DNA from: Parvimonas sp000223315
GTDB taxonomy: Bacteria; Bacillota; Clostridia; Tissierellales; Peptoniphilaceae
DNA: 64,000 nt
Assembly (NCBI GenBank): GCA_050262155.1
Contig: CP189843.1
Span: 930,001-994,000, forward strand
Reading direction: 5' to 3'
Both the position numbers and the translations under genes were made by a program. Under the pieces are notes generated by a model that had not been told where the DNA came from, ran no database searches, and saw only the letters and a program-made list of their open reading frames with translations. This document shows positions 8,681-17,317 of the stretch, one piece after another (within the stretch, counting starts at the first letter, position 1; each line of letters opens with the position of its first letter).

Positions 8681-9586
8681 TTATTCTCCTTTATTTGTAT
8701 TTTTATTAAACATATCTACATAAGCCTTATGTGGAAAAAACATAGGATTATTTATCATCATAAGCATTTGATTAAATTGAAAAATAAATGAAAGCAATGA
8801 ATATTCTTCTTTTCCTTTGTGTATAACATAGTCAGATATTTTTCTGTTTACTAGTGTCTCTGATTTAAGTTTCTTATCTTCTTTTAAATTTCCTAATTCT
8901 TTTTTATCAGCCTGATTATAATTTTTTAGGACATCTAATAAATTTTCATCACTAAAATTTATTTTTAAATTACCATTATATTCAGTATTATTTTGAGTTT
9001 GCTCTTTACTTGATTTGCTTTTTTGATATGCCTCAATAACAATATCGAAATAATGCCTACCATAAGTATAATCGTTAGATGTCTCATTTGTAGGTATATG
9101 ACATAATATCTTAATAGGCTTAGTTGCCGTTTGAATGGCATCACATCTGCTTTCTTTACCAACATGAATATATGTAGCTAATCTAACTATTGAATCATTT
9201 GAAGTTTGTAAATTATTAATAGAGTTTGTCCAATTTAATAAGTCGTCCCTATCTAATGATCTACTTTTACATTGAACAACTGCTGCTACAGCTTCAATTG
9301 GTATAAATTTTATCAACCCATAATTAAAAATATAAGGTGTATATTGTTCATCATATATTGCTATATCTACCTCATTAGAAATATTCTCTTTTGAGTCTAT
9401 TATAAATACCGAACGTGCAATATTAAATTTTTTAGGTATTATCCTTCTGAAAAAATCTGCCCAAATTTCTTCTCGATATGTCCCTGCAGTTAATTGATGG
9501 TTGGTAACATCATAATTTAACTGAGTTACCAATTCCCTTTCCATTTTTAAATAATTTTCTTTAATGTCATTAATGAAATCACACAT
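8681..9586 (-). CDS. PD-(D/E)XK-type nuclease, Mrr/DUF6602-like, CRISPR-associated
   Basis: A 301-residue protein without a standard Cas name. The N-terminal half reads as a restriction-endonuclease fold: an acidic pair EE at 39-40, NEVD with Asp74, then PIEAVAAVV leading to QCKS with Gln105 and Lys107. This D...QxK pattern is typical of Mrr-like enzymes and resembles DUF6602 proteins. The C-terminal half is charged, then hydrophobic near 265-285, and is unassigned; no CARF or other sensor is recognisable. An AGAGGAGG site precedes the ATG. It lies 64 bases after cas2 and two bases before cas10, co-directional, so it is probably made with the type III complex and may supply the DNase activity that the HD-less Cas10 lacks. 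That role is inference. Confidence 0.7.
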   Translation of the reverse strand: MCDFINDIKENYLKMERELVTQLNYDVTNHQLTAGTYREEIWADFFRRIIPKKFNIARSVFIIDSKENISNEVDIAIYDEQYTPYIFNYGLIKFIPIEAVAAVVQCKSRSLDRDDLLNWTNSINNLQTSNDSIVRLATYIHVGKESRCDAIQTATKPIKILCHIPTNETSNDYTYGRHYFDIVIEAYQKSKSSKEQTQNNTEYNGNLKINFSDENLLDVLKNYNQADKKELGNLKEDKKLKSETLVNRKISDYVIHKGKEEYSLLSFIFQFNQMLMMINNPMFFPHKAYVDMFNKNTNKGE

Positions 9587-9650
9587 ACAATAAACCTCCT
9601 CTAATACAAAATTTTAAAATATATATCGACTAAAAGCTATAACAGATATT

Positions 9651-9929
9651 TTAAATAAAATTATCTGTAGCTCCGTTGTCAATGCCTAGGATTTCTTTTT
9701 CAAGCCATTTTTCGTCTCTACTATTAAATATTATTAGTGAATCCCTATCTTTTCTTATTGTTTTGGCTAATGATTTTTTCAAGGTAAATAATTGGGATTT
9801 AGTTAATTCTCCTTCAAATACCGAATTTTGCACATGAGAGAGATATTTTTTACAAGTTTTGAATGTATCTCTCCACACTTTTGCACCTTTTTCATCAAGC
9901 ACTATATCATAAACTAATATTATATACAT
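9651..9929 (-). CDS. cas2: Cas2 endoribonuclease-like adaptation protein
   Basis: A 92-residue Cas2 with the family start MYIILVYDIV, including the conserved Asp that ends the first beta strand. It forms the spacer-integration complex with Cas1. The longer frame begins inside cas1; the ATG at 9929, just after the cas1 TAG, is the proper start. It is the last gene of the I-B operon, and only 64 bases separate it from the nuclease gene. Confidence 0.93.
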   Translation of the reverse strand: MYIILVYDIVLDEKGAKVWRDTFKTCKKYLSHVQNSVFEGELTKSQLFTLKKSLAKTIRKDRDSLIIFNSRDEKWLEKEILGIDNGATDNFI

Positions 9930-9931
9930 TT

Positions 9932-10924
9932 CTACCACCAAAGTTTAAAGCTTTCATATTCTTTTTCATTCATTAGATGTTTTACAAGTTTATATGCCTC
10001 TAATCTAATTAAATATTTGTAACTTACACTTTTTCCTAAAGTTTTATGCTTTATAGTTTTATTTAATCTATCTTCATATTCTTTTAAAACTATCTGAGAA
10101 CCTTGTTTTGTAAATTGAAGATAATTTAATCCTTCTATGAAGTGCTTTTCTGTAATTTGCTTTTTATTTAAGAGTGAAAAAATCATTCTATCCCCTATAA
10201 GAGGTTTAAATATCTCTGCTATATCAAGCGCAAGTGAAAATCTTCTATCTCCGGGAGAATGTAGATAACTAACAGTAGGATTTAATTGTGTTATGTATAT
10301 TTGTGAAAGTACAGTCGTATAAATTAATGTATTTACAAATGAAATTAAAGTATTTATTAAATTATCCGGTGGACGCTTTACTCTTTTTTCGAAATTTATT
10401 TCTTTATCGATAATTGTATTCCATGAGTCATAATAAACTTTATGAATATTTCCTTCTATCCCCATAAGTTCAGAAATATTGGTTTGTAAATCAATATGTC
10501 TTTTTAAATTTGAAATAATCTCAATAAATTCTTTTACATTTTTCCCTCTTTCATTATAGTACCTTAAGTTTCTTAAAATTCCCTCTGTTGCTCCCTTAAC
10601 AAATTCTTTTGCTAGAACAAGTCTTTTATCGTCATTAGAAAAGTATTCTACCTGTTTTACGAGTAATTTACCTGAAATATTTTGTTCTTTTGGATAAAAA
10701 CTGCCTGTATAAAAATTATAATAGTTAAAAAAATGTACAGATATTCCGTATTTTGAAAGTATATTTATCAAACTCGTATTGAAACCCATTTCAGTCATAA
10801 CATAAATATCTGAAACAGTTTCTATTGGAATATCTTTTTTATTTCCGTTGTTCATACAAATTTGTAAAGTATTATCTTTTCGTTTTAAATCTGATTCAGA
10901 ATATATAAAATAGCTTTTTTTCAT
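9932..10924 (-). CDS. cas1: Cas1 integrase
   Basis: A full-length Cas1 of 330 residues. The metal-binding residues are visible: Glu157 in MGIEGNIH, His222 in SYLHSPGDRR and Asp234/Glu237 in LALDIAEIFKP. It catalyses spacer integration at the leader-repeat junction with Cas2; Cas4 upstream should help select PAM-bearing prespacers. A GGGAGGAG site precedes the ATG. It is the only cas1 in the window, so it must serve both effector modules here. Confidence 0.97.
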   Translation of the reverse strand: MKKSYFIYSESDLKRKDNTLQICMNNGNKKDIPIETVSDIYVMTEMGFNTSLINILSKYGISVHFFNYYNFYTGSFYPKEQNISGKLLVKQVEYFSNDDKRLVLAKEFVKGATEGILRNLRYYNERGKNVKEFIEIISNLKRHIDLQTNISELMGIEGNIHKVYYDSWNTIIDKEINFEKRVKRPPDNLINTLISFVNTLIYTTVLSQIYITQLNPTVSYLHSPGDRRFSLALDIAEIFKPLIGDRMIFSLLNKKQITEKHFIEGLNYLQFTKQGSQIVLKEYEDRLNKTIKHKTLGKSVSYKYLIRLEAYKLVKHLMNEKEYESFKLWW

Positions 10925-10933
10925 AACTCCTCC

Positions 10934-11428
10934 CTATATTAGGCATATATCACAATATGCACAATTTTTACATAATTTTATCTTTTTAAATTCAGGGGGC
11001 TTTTCACTTTCAACCAAAGTTCTTATTTCTTCCAGAATTTTTGGTATTTTTTCAAAATCTTCCAATTCCAATTTAATTTTTTTACTCTTTCTTAGAAGAG
11101 GATAGTCCAAAACTCCCGTAATGTCTTTAACTCCTTCATTATGTAAAATCCAAAGATAATATTTTATCTGTTCAATAGAGGCTTCCTCCATTACTTTACT
11201 CTTTTTTACTTCATGAATTACATTTTCATCTTTTATATAATCTATATTTATAATATTTTTTACATTAATATGCTTTTCTTCTCCACTATAAAACTCTTCA
11301 TCAATGGATTTCCCTATCGAAACATCTTCATTTGTATGCTCCATTGTAATCCCATTATAAAAATACCAAAGTTTCCTTTTGCAAACAAAATTGTAATAAA
11401 TCATTATTCCCGTAATTTCTCTATCCAT
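10934..11428 (-). CDS. cas4: Cas4 nuclease, Fe-S cluster
   Basis: A 164-residue Cas4 of the RecB-like family. Cys16 (VCKRKLWYF) and the C-terminal cysteines 153, 156, 159 and 162 supply the iron-sulfur ligands. The nuclease core includes HEVKKSK (E-x-K) followed by the helix QIKYYLW. It trims and orients prespacers by PAM for Cas1-Cas2. An AGGTGAT site lies before the ATG. Its position between cas3 and cas1 is standard for I-B. Confidence 0.95.
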   Translation of the reverse strand: MDREITGIMIYYNFVCKRKLWYFYNGITMEHTNEDVSIGKSIDEEFYSGEEKHINVKNIINIDYIKDENVIHEVKKSKVMEEASIEQIKYYLWILHNEGVKDITGVLDYPLLRKSKKIKLELEDFEKIPKILEEIRTLVESEKPPEFKKIKLCKNCAYCDICLI

Positions 11429-11436
11429 AAAATCAC

Positions 11437-13806
11437 CTATATAAAACTGTCGTATTCATATTCATAGTCTTTTTTATCGACATCAATTATTTTTTTAAAT
11501 CCTGTACTGTCTAACAACTTTCCTTCTTCAGAAGTCAATCTGATAAATCCTTTTTCGTCATATTTACAATATACTTTGTATAAGTTTATATTTTTTGATA
11601 TTTCAATTTTTTCTTTTAAATATTTAGTATCATATAAACCGACAGATACAGTATATTTCATAAGTTCATCTAACTTTTTGGTAAATTCTAACTTTAATTC
11701 TATTTTTTCATCTTCGGATTTGCTACAAAGTAATTTGCTCTTTATATCTTTAAGTTCATTTAATATTGAATTTATCTCATTTTCATTTAAAAGTCCTCTT
11801 TCAATATCTACCGGAAAAACATTAAATGATATTATATCTCTAAATGTCTGTTTGTCTTTATTTTCTATTCCTCGTTCTCTTAATGATATATTAATATAAT
11901 TATATCTTTCCTTATATTCTTCCAAAAATTTAGAAGACTTCTTTATTTTTTCGAAAGTAAAAAATTCTTTTATTAAATTCTGTTTGTCCTTTTCAGTTAA
12001 AATTCCATCACCTTTTTGTTTAATTGCCTCTTTACTTAAATCATAAATTTCTTTATAAATAAATCCTTTTTTTGAATCTTTATTATCTTTTAATAAATTT
12101 TTATTTATTTCTGTAAAAACATAGCAGTTGTAATCATTAACTTCTTTTTTCCCTTTCCTGTTAACTCTACCAAGCCTTTGAAATAAACCATTTAAATCTG
12201 AAAGTTCGGTAAATAACAAATCAAAATCTATGTCTAAACTGGCCTCTACTATTTGCGTTGATATCCAAATTTCATTTCCTATATTTTCAGTTTTTCCAAC
12301 TTCTATTATCTTATTTTCTTTTTCATTTCTTTCTTTTTTTATAAATTTACTGTGTAAAATATTTACATTTTCTAATCCCTTTTGTTTTAAGTCTGCAAAA
12401 ACCTCTTGAGATTTTTTTATTGTATTACAAACAACTAAATATTTTTTGCTTTTTGAATCGTTTTTTACATAATGATTACAAATATATTCCGCATTAAGTT
12501 CATCTTCTAATATTTTTAAATTGTGTCTTTTCATATCATTTGTAAATTCTTTAGTAATAAATTTATATTTTTGCTCCTGTTCGTTCAAATAATCTAAATT
12601 TTCCGTAAGCAACAAGTCTTTTATGAAAGGTGGAAAAGTTGCTGTAATTATGCAAACTTTCCCACCTATTTCAATTATATCCTGTATTCCACGAATAAGA
12701 GTTGCAAGAAGCTCAGGACTATATGCCTGTATTTCATCTATAACAACTTTTGAATAACTCATCATAGCATTTTTAAATTCAAATCCTTTACTTCTAAAAA
12801 CAAAATCAAAAATCTGATCAGGTGTTGTTATATTTAAAGGAATAGAAAACTTTTTACTATTTTCGTAATAGGATAAAATTTTATCATTATCTTCACCATC
12901 AAAATTCTCAAGATACATATTCAAAGTATCGCTATGCAATAATGCTACCTTTTCTTCGATTTCTTCACCATTACAAATATTATTTATAATCCTGTTATAA
13001 ATAGAATTTATAGCTGTTTTTAAAGGCAACACAAAAAAGCCTTTGGTATCACCAATCCAATGTAATCCCGCTTCGGTCTTTCCCATTCCGGTCTGTGCAA
13101 TTACTATTAAATTTTCTTTTTTATTTTCCTTACAAAAATTTTGTAATTCATTCCAATTAGCTTTGTCATCTTCTTTTTTCCAAGTATTTAATAAATTATC
13201 CAATCCATTTTCCAAAAAATTAGGATAAAATTCAGCAGGAATATGAGCACTTGCAGAATAATCACATTTATTAAGTAATCCTAAAATTTTTATAAAGTCC
13301 ATTTGATTTTCTTCATATAAATCTTCAATGTTTCCCAAGTTGCTATCTAATTTTTCTATTTGTTTTTTGTCTAAATTCGAATAAATATTTAAAAGTCTCT
13401 CTAATATCAACTTTCTATTGTCTTCGCAAGTTATATATTCAAAATTATCTATATAATGATGATGATTAAAAATTGCATAAGATGCCAAATTATTCTCATT
13501 AAGAAAACTATTAGAAAAATTATTTAATTCAATATACATCATATAGTATGACAATATATTATGAGGAACCTCTTTAAACTTATCAAATTTAGTATTATTT
13601 TTAAGCCTTTCAGTAAATAAAAAATCAGACTTTCCAACGTCATGGTATATAATTGCTCTTTCTAAAATTTTACTATCTTCAGTATCTACATAATTCAAAC
13701 TTATAAGTAATTCTAAACTTTTTAATAAGTTTTCTGTATGCTCTTCAATAGTTTCATCCGGTTTTGCAAGCGAATCTGCTATAGAGCTATTTTTAAAAAT
13801 TTCCAT
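11437..13806 (-). CDS. cas3: Cas3 HD nuclease-helicase
   Basis: A 789-residue Cas3 with both parts. The HD nuclease has His23, HDVGK (55-59) and FNHHHYID near 113-120. The SF2 helicase has QTGMGKTEAG (238-247), DEIQ (357-360), ITATFPP, and QRLGRVNRKG in motif VI. It unwinds and degrades target DNA after recruitment by the I-B Cascade. AGGAG precedes the ATG, and it lies 8 bases after cas5. It has the length and order of C. difficile-type I-B Cas3. Confidence 0.97.
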   Translation of the reverse strand: MEIFKNSSIADSLAKPDETIEEHTENLLKSLELLISLNYVDTEDSKILERAIIYHDVGKSDFLFTERLKNNTKFDKFKEVPHNILSYYMMYIELNNFSNSFLNENNLASYAIFNHHHYIDNFEYITCEDNRKLILERLLNIYSNLDKKQIEKLDSNLGNIEDLYEENQMDFIKILGLLNKCDYSASAHIPAEFYPNFLENGLDNLLNTWKKEDDKANWNELQNFCKENKKENLIVIAQTGMGKTEAGLHWIGDTKGFFVLPLKTAINSIYNRIINNICNGEEIEEKVALLHSDTLNMYLENFDGEDNDKILSYYENSKKFSIPLNITTPDQIFDFVFRSKGFEFKNAMMSYSKVVIDEIQAYSPELLATLIRGIQDIIEIGGKVCIITATFPPFIKDLLLTENLDYLNEQEQKYKFITKEFTNDMKRHNLKILEDELNAEYICNHYVKNDSKSKKYLVVCNTIKKSQEVFADLKQKGLENVNILHSKFIKKERNEKENKIIEVGKTENIGNEIWISTQIVEASLDIDFDLLFTELSDLNGLFQRLGRVNRKGKKEVNDYNCYVFTEINKNLLKDNKDSKKGFIYKEIYDLSKEAIKQKGDGILTEKDKQNLIKEFFTFEKIKKSSKFLEEYKERYNYINISLRERGIENKDKQTFRDIISFNVFPVDIERGLLNENEINSILNELKDIKSKLLCSKSEDEKIELKLEFTKKLDELMKYTVSVGLYDTKYLKEKIEISKNINLYKVYCKYDEKGFIRLTSEEGKLLDSTGFKKIIDVDKKDYEYEYDSFI

Positions 13807-13814
13807 TTAATCTC

Positions 13815-14909
13815 CTAAACTAAACTAACAATATAACCATCTTCATCCAAATAAATATTTTTATCTGTGGACTTATTATATTCTTTTAATTCATCAAAAT
13901 TTATTTTATATTCAGATAAATAACCAACTCTATACTTTTTAAATATTCTTTTGCCTTTTTCTATTTTATAATTTTTATTAATATAATAATTAGTTCCTTT
14001 AGTTTTTATCTTATTAACTTTTTTTCTGATATTTTTAAAAGTTACAATTCCTTTCTCTATTGCTTCAGTATAAACATATCCACTATTATATATAAATTCA
14101 ATATCATTCGGATTATCTTCATAAATATTTACAAATTTAACTTCTTTTATCTCAACAAAATCTTCGCTTCTTCCTAGTGATGTAAAATTTATTATATTTC
14201 TTATAATCTCATCTAATATGCTTTTGTCTGCTCGAATGTGAATTACTAAATCAATATCATATAAAACTTCATAATATTTAATAGAATTAACAAGAATTTT
14301 ATAGATAGAATCAAAATTATAAGAATCCATCTCTTTATTTGAATTATCTTTTCCCAAATTCAAACCAGAATTATCACTATAATCAAATGGTATATTTACT
14401 CGTTTTATTGATTCGTTTTTTTCCAAGTTAAGTTCAGAAATTCTTCCGTTTATAGCTTCTTCAAATTTGTCAAAATCTTTAGTTTTTTTCCCACTTAACT
14501 TGTATAACCTAATATATTCTTTAACTTCATCAATATCGAATATATCTATTCTTAGTTTTTTATCAGATTTATTTTTGGATTTATTTTTTGAACTTTCTAT
14601 TCTAGTTATCATTGTATATACATCATTAAGTATATGTGGGTTTTTTATTTTAACTAAAACATTCCTATCATGTTCAATCTTATTTAAAAATGCTTGATCT
14701 CGATACATTTCTTTCCCTAAGGATTGAAACCTACCCTGAATACTTATATCCATATCTTTGTATTCTTTATAGTTACAAGCATTGTGAATTGCACCGATTA
14801 TGGTTGAATAAGGTGGAAGTGGATAAGTCATTTTATTTTCTGAAGTTTCCTCTTTTTTATAATTAGCTTTATTTTGATGTAACTTTATCCTTAAAAGTTT
14901 ATCCTTCAT
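13815..14909 (-). CDS. cas5: Cas5, type I-B (Cas5t)
   Basis: A Cas5 of 364 residues with the family N-terminal pattern: a first strand KLLRIKLHQNKANY and then MTYPLPPYSTIIGAIHNAC (about residues 28-46), where the P-P-x-S-T-I-x-G-x-x-H motif is typical of Cas5t. It holds the crRNA 5' handle in Cascade. Lys-rich insertions make it longer than the commonest Cas5. It overlaps cas7 by 11 bases, so the two are translationally coupled. Confidence 0.93.
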   Translation of the reverse strand: MKDKLLRIKLHQNKANYKKEETSENKMTYPLPPYSTIIGAIHNACNYKEYKDMDISIQGRFQSLGKEMYRDQAFLNKIEHDRNVLVKIKNPHILNDVYTMITRIESSKNKSKNKSDKKLRIDIFDIDEVKEYIRLYKLSGKKTKDFDKFEEAINGRISELNLEKNESIKRVNIPFDYSDNSGLNLGKDNSNKEMDSYNFDSIYKILVNSIKYYEVLYDIDLVIHIRADKSILDEIIRNIINFTSLGRSEDFVEIKEVKFVNIYEDNPNDIEFIYNSGYVYTEAIEKGIVTFKNIRKKVNKIKTKGTNYYINKNYKIEKGKRIFKKYRVGYLSEYKINFDELKEYNKSTDKNIYLDEDGYIVSLV

Positions 14910-15801
14910 AATATTTTTTTACATCCCCTTTTAACTTTTCAAAAAATTCAGTAACACTTATAGGATTTAACTTTTCTTTTATTTCCTTTTCATTTACAAA
15001 GTTTCCACCTTCAATAAATGCTATTTTATAATCTTCTTTATTTAGCCTTTCAATCAATTCATCAGTTATTTTTAGTGTGCTTTTTGTAACATTCACGACA
15101 TTATCAAAATAGTGAGTTTTACAGTTTCCAATTCCTCCAAATATCATTAGAGGTTCTGCATTATCAAGATTCCCTTTAACGACTAATGATAAGTTTTCTA
15201 TTGTTTCCAATATTAAATTTACTCTTTCAATTTTTTCAGAAACTTCCGCCTCTGCATTAAAATTTTCATCAACACCCACTTTGTCTAAATCAAATGTTAT
15301 ACTGTATTTCTTTAGTGACTTATCAAATTCATATTGATATGGCATAAGTCCTGATTCTCCTGCTTTTTCTTGTAAATTTATTCCATTATCTCTTGCATAA
15401 GTTGATGCTAAACATAAATTGTTGTGAAATCTTGTTTCATTAACAAATTCATCACACGCAACTGCATCTGTTAAATAAAATGAACTTTTTCTTATAACTG
15501 TTAAATTGTTAGTATTCATATATCCGCCTTCAAGCGCTCTACAATTTGATGCATTCAATTTTTCAGTAACTTCTTTTTGGGTTACTTTTTTATCAACTAC
15601 AACCTTCAAATCATCATACATTCCACTTTGAGTCATAATTGCATTTTTCATACTTTCTCTACTTCTTGTAGCATAAATTTTACCATTTTTAAAAACTTTT
15701 TGTACAGATGATGCATTCCCCAAAGTTTCTCCATAATTTGAAGTAATATTACATACAACAGTAAGTGTTAATCCTAAATTTTTCTTTTCTTTATTTTCCA
15801 T
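14899..15801 (-). CDS. cas7: Cas7, type I-B (Cst2/DevR family)
   Basis: A 300-residue Cas7 backbone subunit of the Cst2/DevR type. Features visible are SNYGETLGNASSVQK near the N-terminus, ATRSRESMKNAI (RNA-binding loop with conserved Arg) and LMIFGGIGN near residue 228. Several copies coat the crRNA spacer in Cascade. A GTAGGAGGG site precedes the ATG, and it lies 13 bases after cas8b. The assignment to subtype I-B (Tneap-like) rests on this family together with Cas5t and the gene order. Confidence 0.94.
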   Translation of the reverse strand: MENKEKKNLGLTLTVVCNITSNYGETLGNASSVQKVFKNGKIYATRSRESMKNAIMTQSGMYDDLKVVVDKKVTQKEVTEKLNASNCRALEGGYMNTNNLTVIRKSSFYLTDAVACDEFVNETRFHNNLCLASTYARDNGINLQEKAGESGLMPYQYEFDKSLKKYSITFDLDKVGVDENFNAEAEVSEKIERVNLILETIENLSLVVKGNLDNAEPLMIFGGIGNCKTHYFDNVVNVTKSTLKITDELIERLNKEDYKIAFIEGGNFVNEKEIKEKLNPISVTEFFEKLKGDVKKYYEG

Positions 15802-15814
15802 TTTTTAAACCCTC

Positions 15815-16165
15815 CTACTTATTTTCATTATTTCCATTTTTATTATTATCTTCTTTAACACATAATGCATTTACAAATGTATATGCTACATTTTTATTTT
15901 TTTCAAAATCTTTAAACAAATAATATGCAAAATCAAATGTTACAGAACTATAAGATGAAAGTTGAAGTAACGTTACTGAAAACTTTTCATAATCTTTAAA
16001 AGTCAAACAGGAAATTAATTTATTCCTATATGCATCGATTTTTCTAGGCGTATCTTTTAATTTAAAAACGACTTTTTCTGCACTTTCTCTGGCATTAAAC
16101 AAATTAAAATTCATTTGTTTCTCTTCCTTTTCCAATTGCTCTTTTTCTTTTTTGTTATTCACCAT
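15815..16165 (-). CDS. cas11b: Probable Cas11b small subunit from an internal start in cas8b
   Basis: Within cas8b and in the same frame, AAGGAG (16179-16174) stands 8 bases before an ATG (16165-16163). This is as strong a ribosome binding site as any in the operon. Translation from it gives 116 residues: a charged helical start (MVNNKKEKEQLEKEEKQ) followed by a helical domain. Internal translation of the small subunit from cas8 is established for types I-B, I-C and I-D, so I expect both products here. The sequence shows the site; expression is inferred. Confidence 0.7.
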   Translation of the reverse strand: MVNNKKEKEQLEKEEKQMNFNLFNARESAEKVVFKLKDTPRKIDAYRNKLISCLTFKDYEKFSVTLLQLSSYSSVTFDFAYYLFKDFEKNKNVAYTFVNALCVKEDNNKNGNNENK

Positions 16166-17317
16166 AATATCAACTCCTTCATATATTTTTTGGTTTATTC
16201 TAATTAATTGACTAATTAAAAAACTATGGTTATCTATTTTGTTTTCTTTGTTATCTTTATTTTTTGGCTTACTGCCATCTCTAAGGAGCTTATCAATTAG
16301 ATAATCCAAATACTTAGTATATAGGATACAATCAATGACTTCATCTAAAATCGGTTCATATTCATCCGTCCTTAATTTGCAAGGACTGTTTATTGCTTTA
16401 AAAATATTATCATCTTTTATATCTGAAATTTTTCCAAAAATTTTAATAGCAGAATTTCGTAAAAACATTGTTTCAAAATAATCATTTTTTTTCTCTTTAG
16501 TTATTATTTCAACTTCATAATCTAAAAACCTTGAAACATTTTTTATGTCAAAAAACAAATTCAACTTAAAGTTTTTAAAAATCCCCACTGAATTTTTTTC
16601 ATCTAAATCCAAATTTTTATCTGTTAAATAATCATTTGATTTTAATAACATATCGGTTGAAAAATTATTATTAATAAAAAATGAACTATCTCCTTTTGAA
16701 AACGCAAAAGGAATATAATCAAACTCACAATAATCCTCATATACATAAGTATTATAGTCCCAATTGAATGATAAAGATTTTGTCTTTCTCCCTTGATCAA
16801 CATAATATCCCAATAACCTACATATTTTTTGTTTTTCTTTTCCCATACAACTTGGATTACAAAATTTCGAATACATTGATTTTGCCCCTTCAAATGTCTT
16901 TTTTATTAATTCAAGCTTATTATCAGATATTTTCAATAAAATATTATCCTTGTTTTTTATAGAAATTTCATCATTTTTAAATGTATTTTTCATTATTGTA
17001 TTCCAAAAACTTTTTAAATTTTTAACTTTTTCTTCATCAAAATCTTCAGAATTTAAAAGATTTTCCAACCTTTTATGATGCATTTTATCTTTAAAATATT
17101 CTTCTGCAAAATCATAATATTTCTCTTCATTTTTTGATATATCTATATCATCAAAATTATATAAAAGCACATCACTTCTTCCATTATATTCTGTTGAATA
17201 ATTGAGTTTATGATATTTTAGATACCTTATAATTCCAACTGCAGCTGCTGAAAATCTCCAATCAGAAAATTCTAATTTTCTATCATATCCGTTAAAATTA
17301 CCTTTATCTTCTATCAT
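15815..17317 (-). CDS. cas8b: Cas8b, large subunit of type I-B Cascade (Cst1-like)
   Basis: A 500-residue large subunit. The N-terminal DWRFSAAAVGIIRYLKYH and the central CNPSC...KICRLLGYY pair are typical of Cst1-type Cas8. It recognises the PAM and recruits Cas3. The longest frame uses an upstream TTG; the ATG at 17317 overlaps the cas6 stop (TAATG) with GGGAG before it and is preferred. The second Cys pair of the classical CXXC-CXXC signature is not evident. The 3' third also encodes a separate Cas11 (see 15815-16165). Confidence 0.9.
   Translation of the reverse strand: MIEDKGNFNGYDRKLEFSDWRFSAAAVGIIRYLKYHKLNYSTEYNGRSDVLLYNFDDIDISKNEEKYYDFAEEYFKDKMHHKRLENLLNSEDFDEEKVKNLKSFWNTIMKNTFKNDEISIKNKDNILLKISDNKLELIKKTFEGAKSMYSKFCNPSCMGKEKQKICRLLGYYVDQGRKTKSLSFNWDYNTYVYEDYCEFDYIPFAFSKGDSSFFINNNFSTDMLLKSNDYLTDKNLDLDEKNSVGIFKNFKLNLFFDIKNVSRFLDYEVEIITKEKKNDYFETMFLRNSAIKIFGKISDIKDDNIFKAINSPCKLRTDEYEPILDEVIDCILYTKYLDYLIDKLLRDGSKPKNKDNKENKIDNHSFLISQLIRINQKIYEGVDIMVNNKKEKEQLEKEEKQMNFNLFNARESAEKVVFKLKDTPRKIDAYRNKLISCLTFKDYEKFSVTLLQLSSYSSVTFDFAYYLFKDFEKNKNVAYTFVNALCVKEDNNKNGNNENK

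Noticed and set aside
9587..9650. A small toxin-antitoxin RNA pair (CreTA-like) between cas2 and the nuclease gene
   Set aside because: The gap is only 64 bases, with no promoter or repeat-like sequence that I can see.
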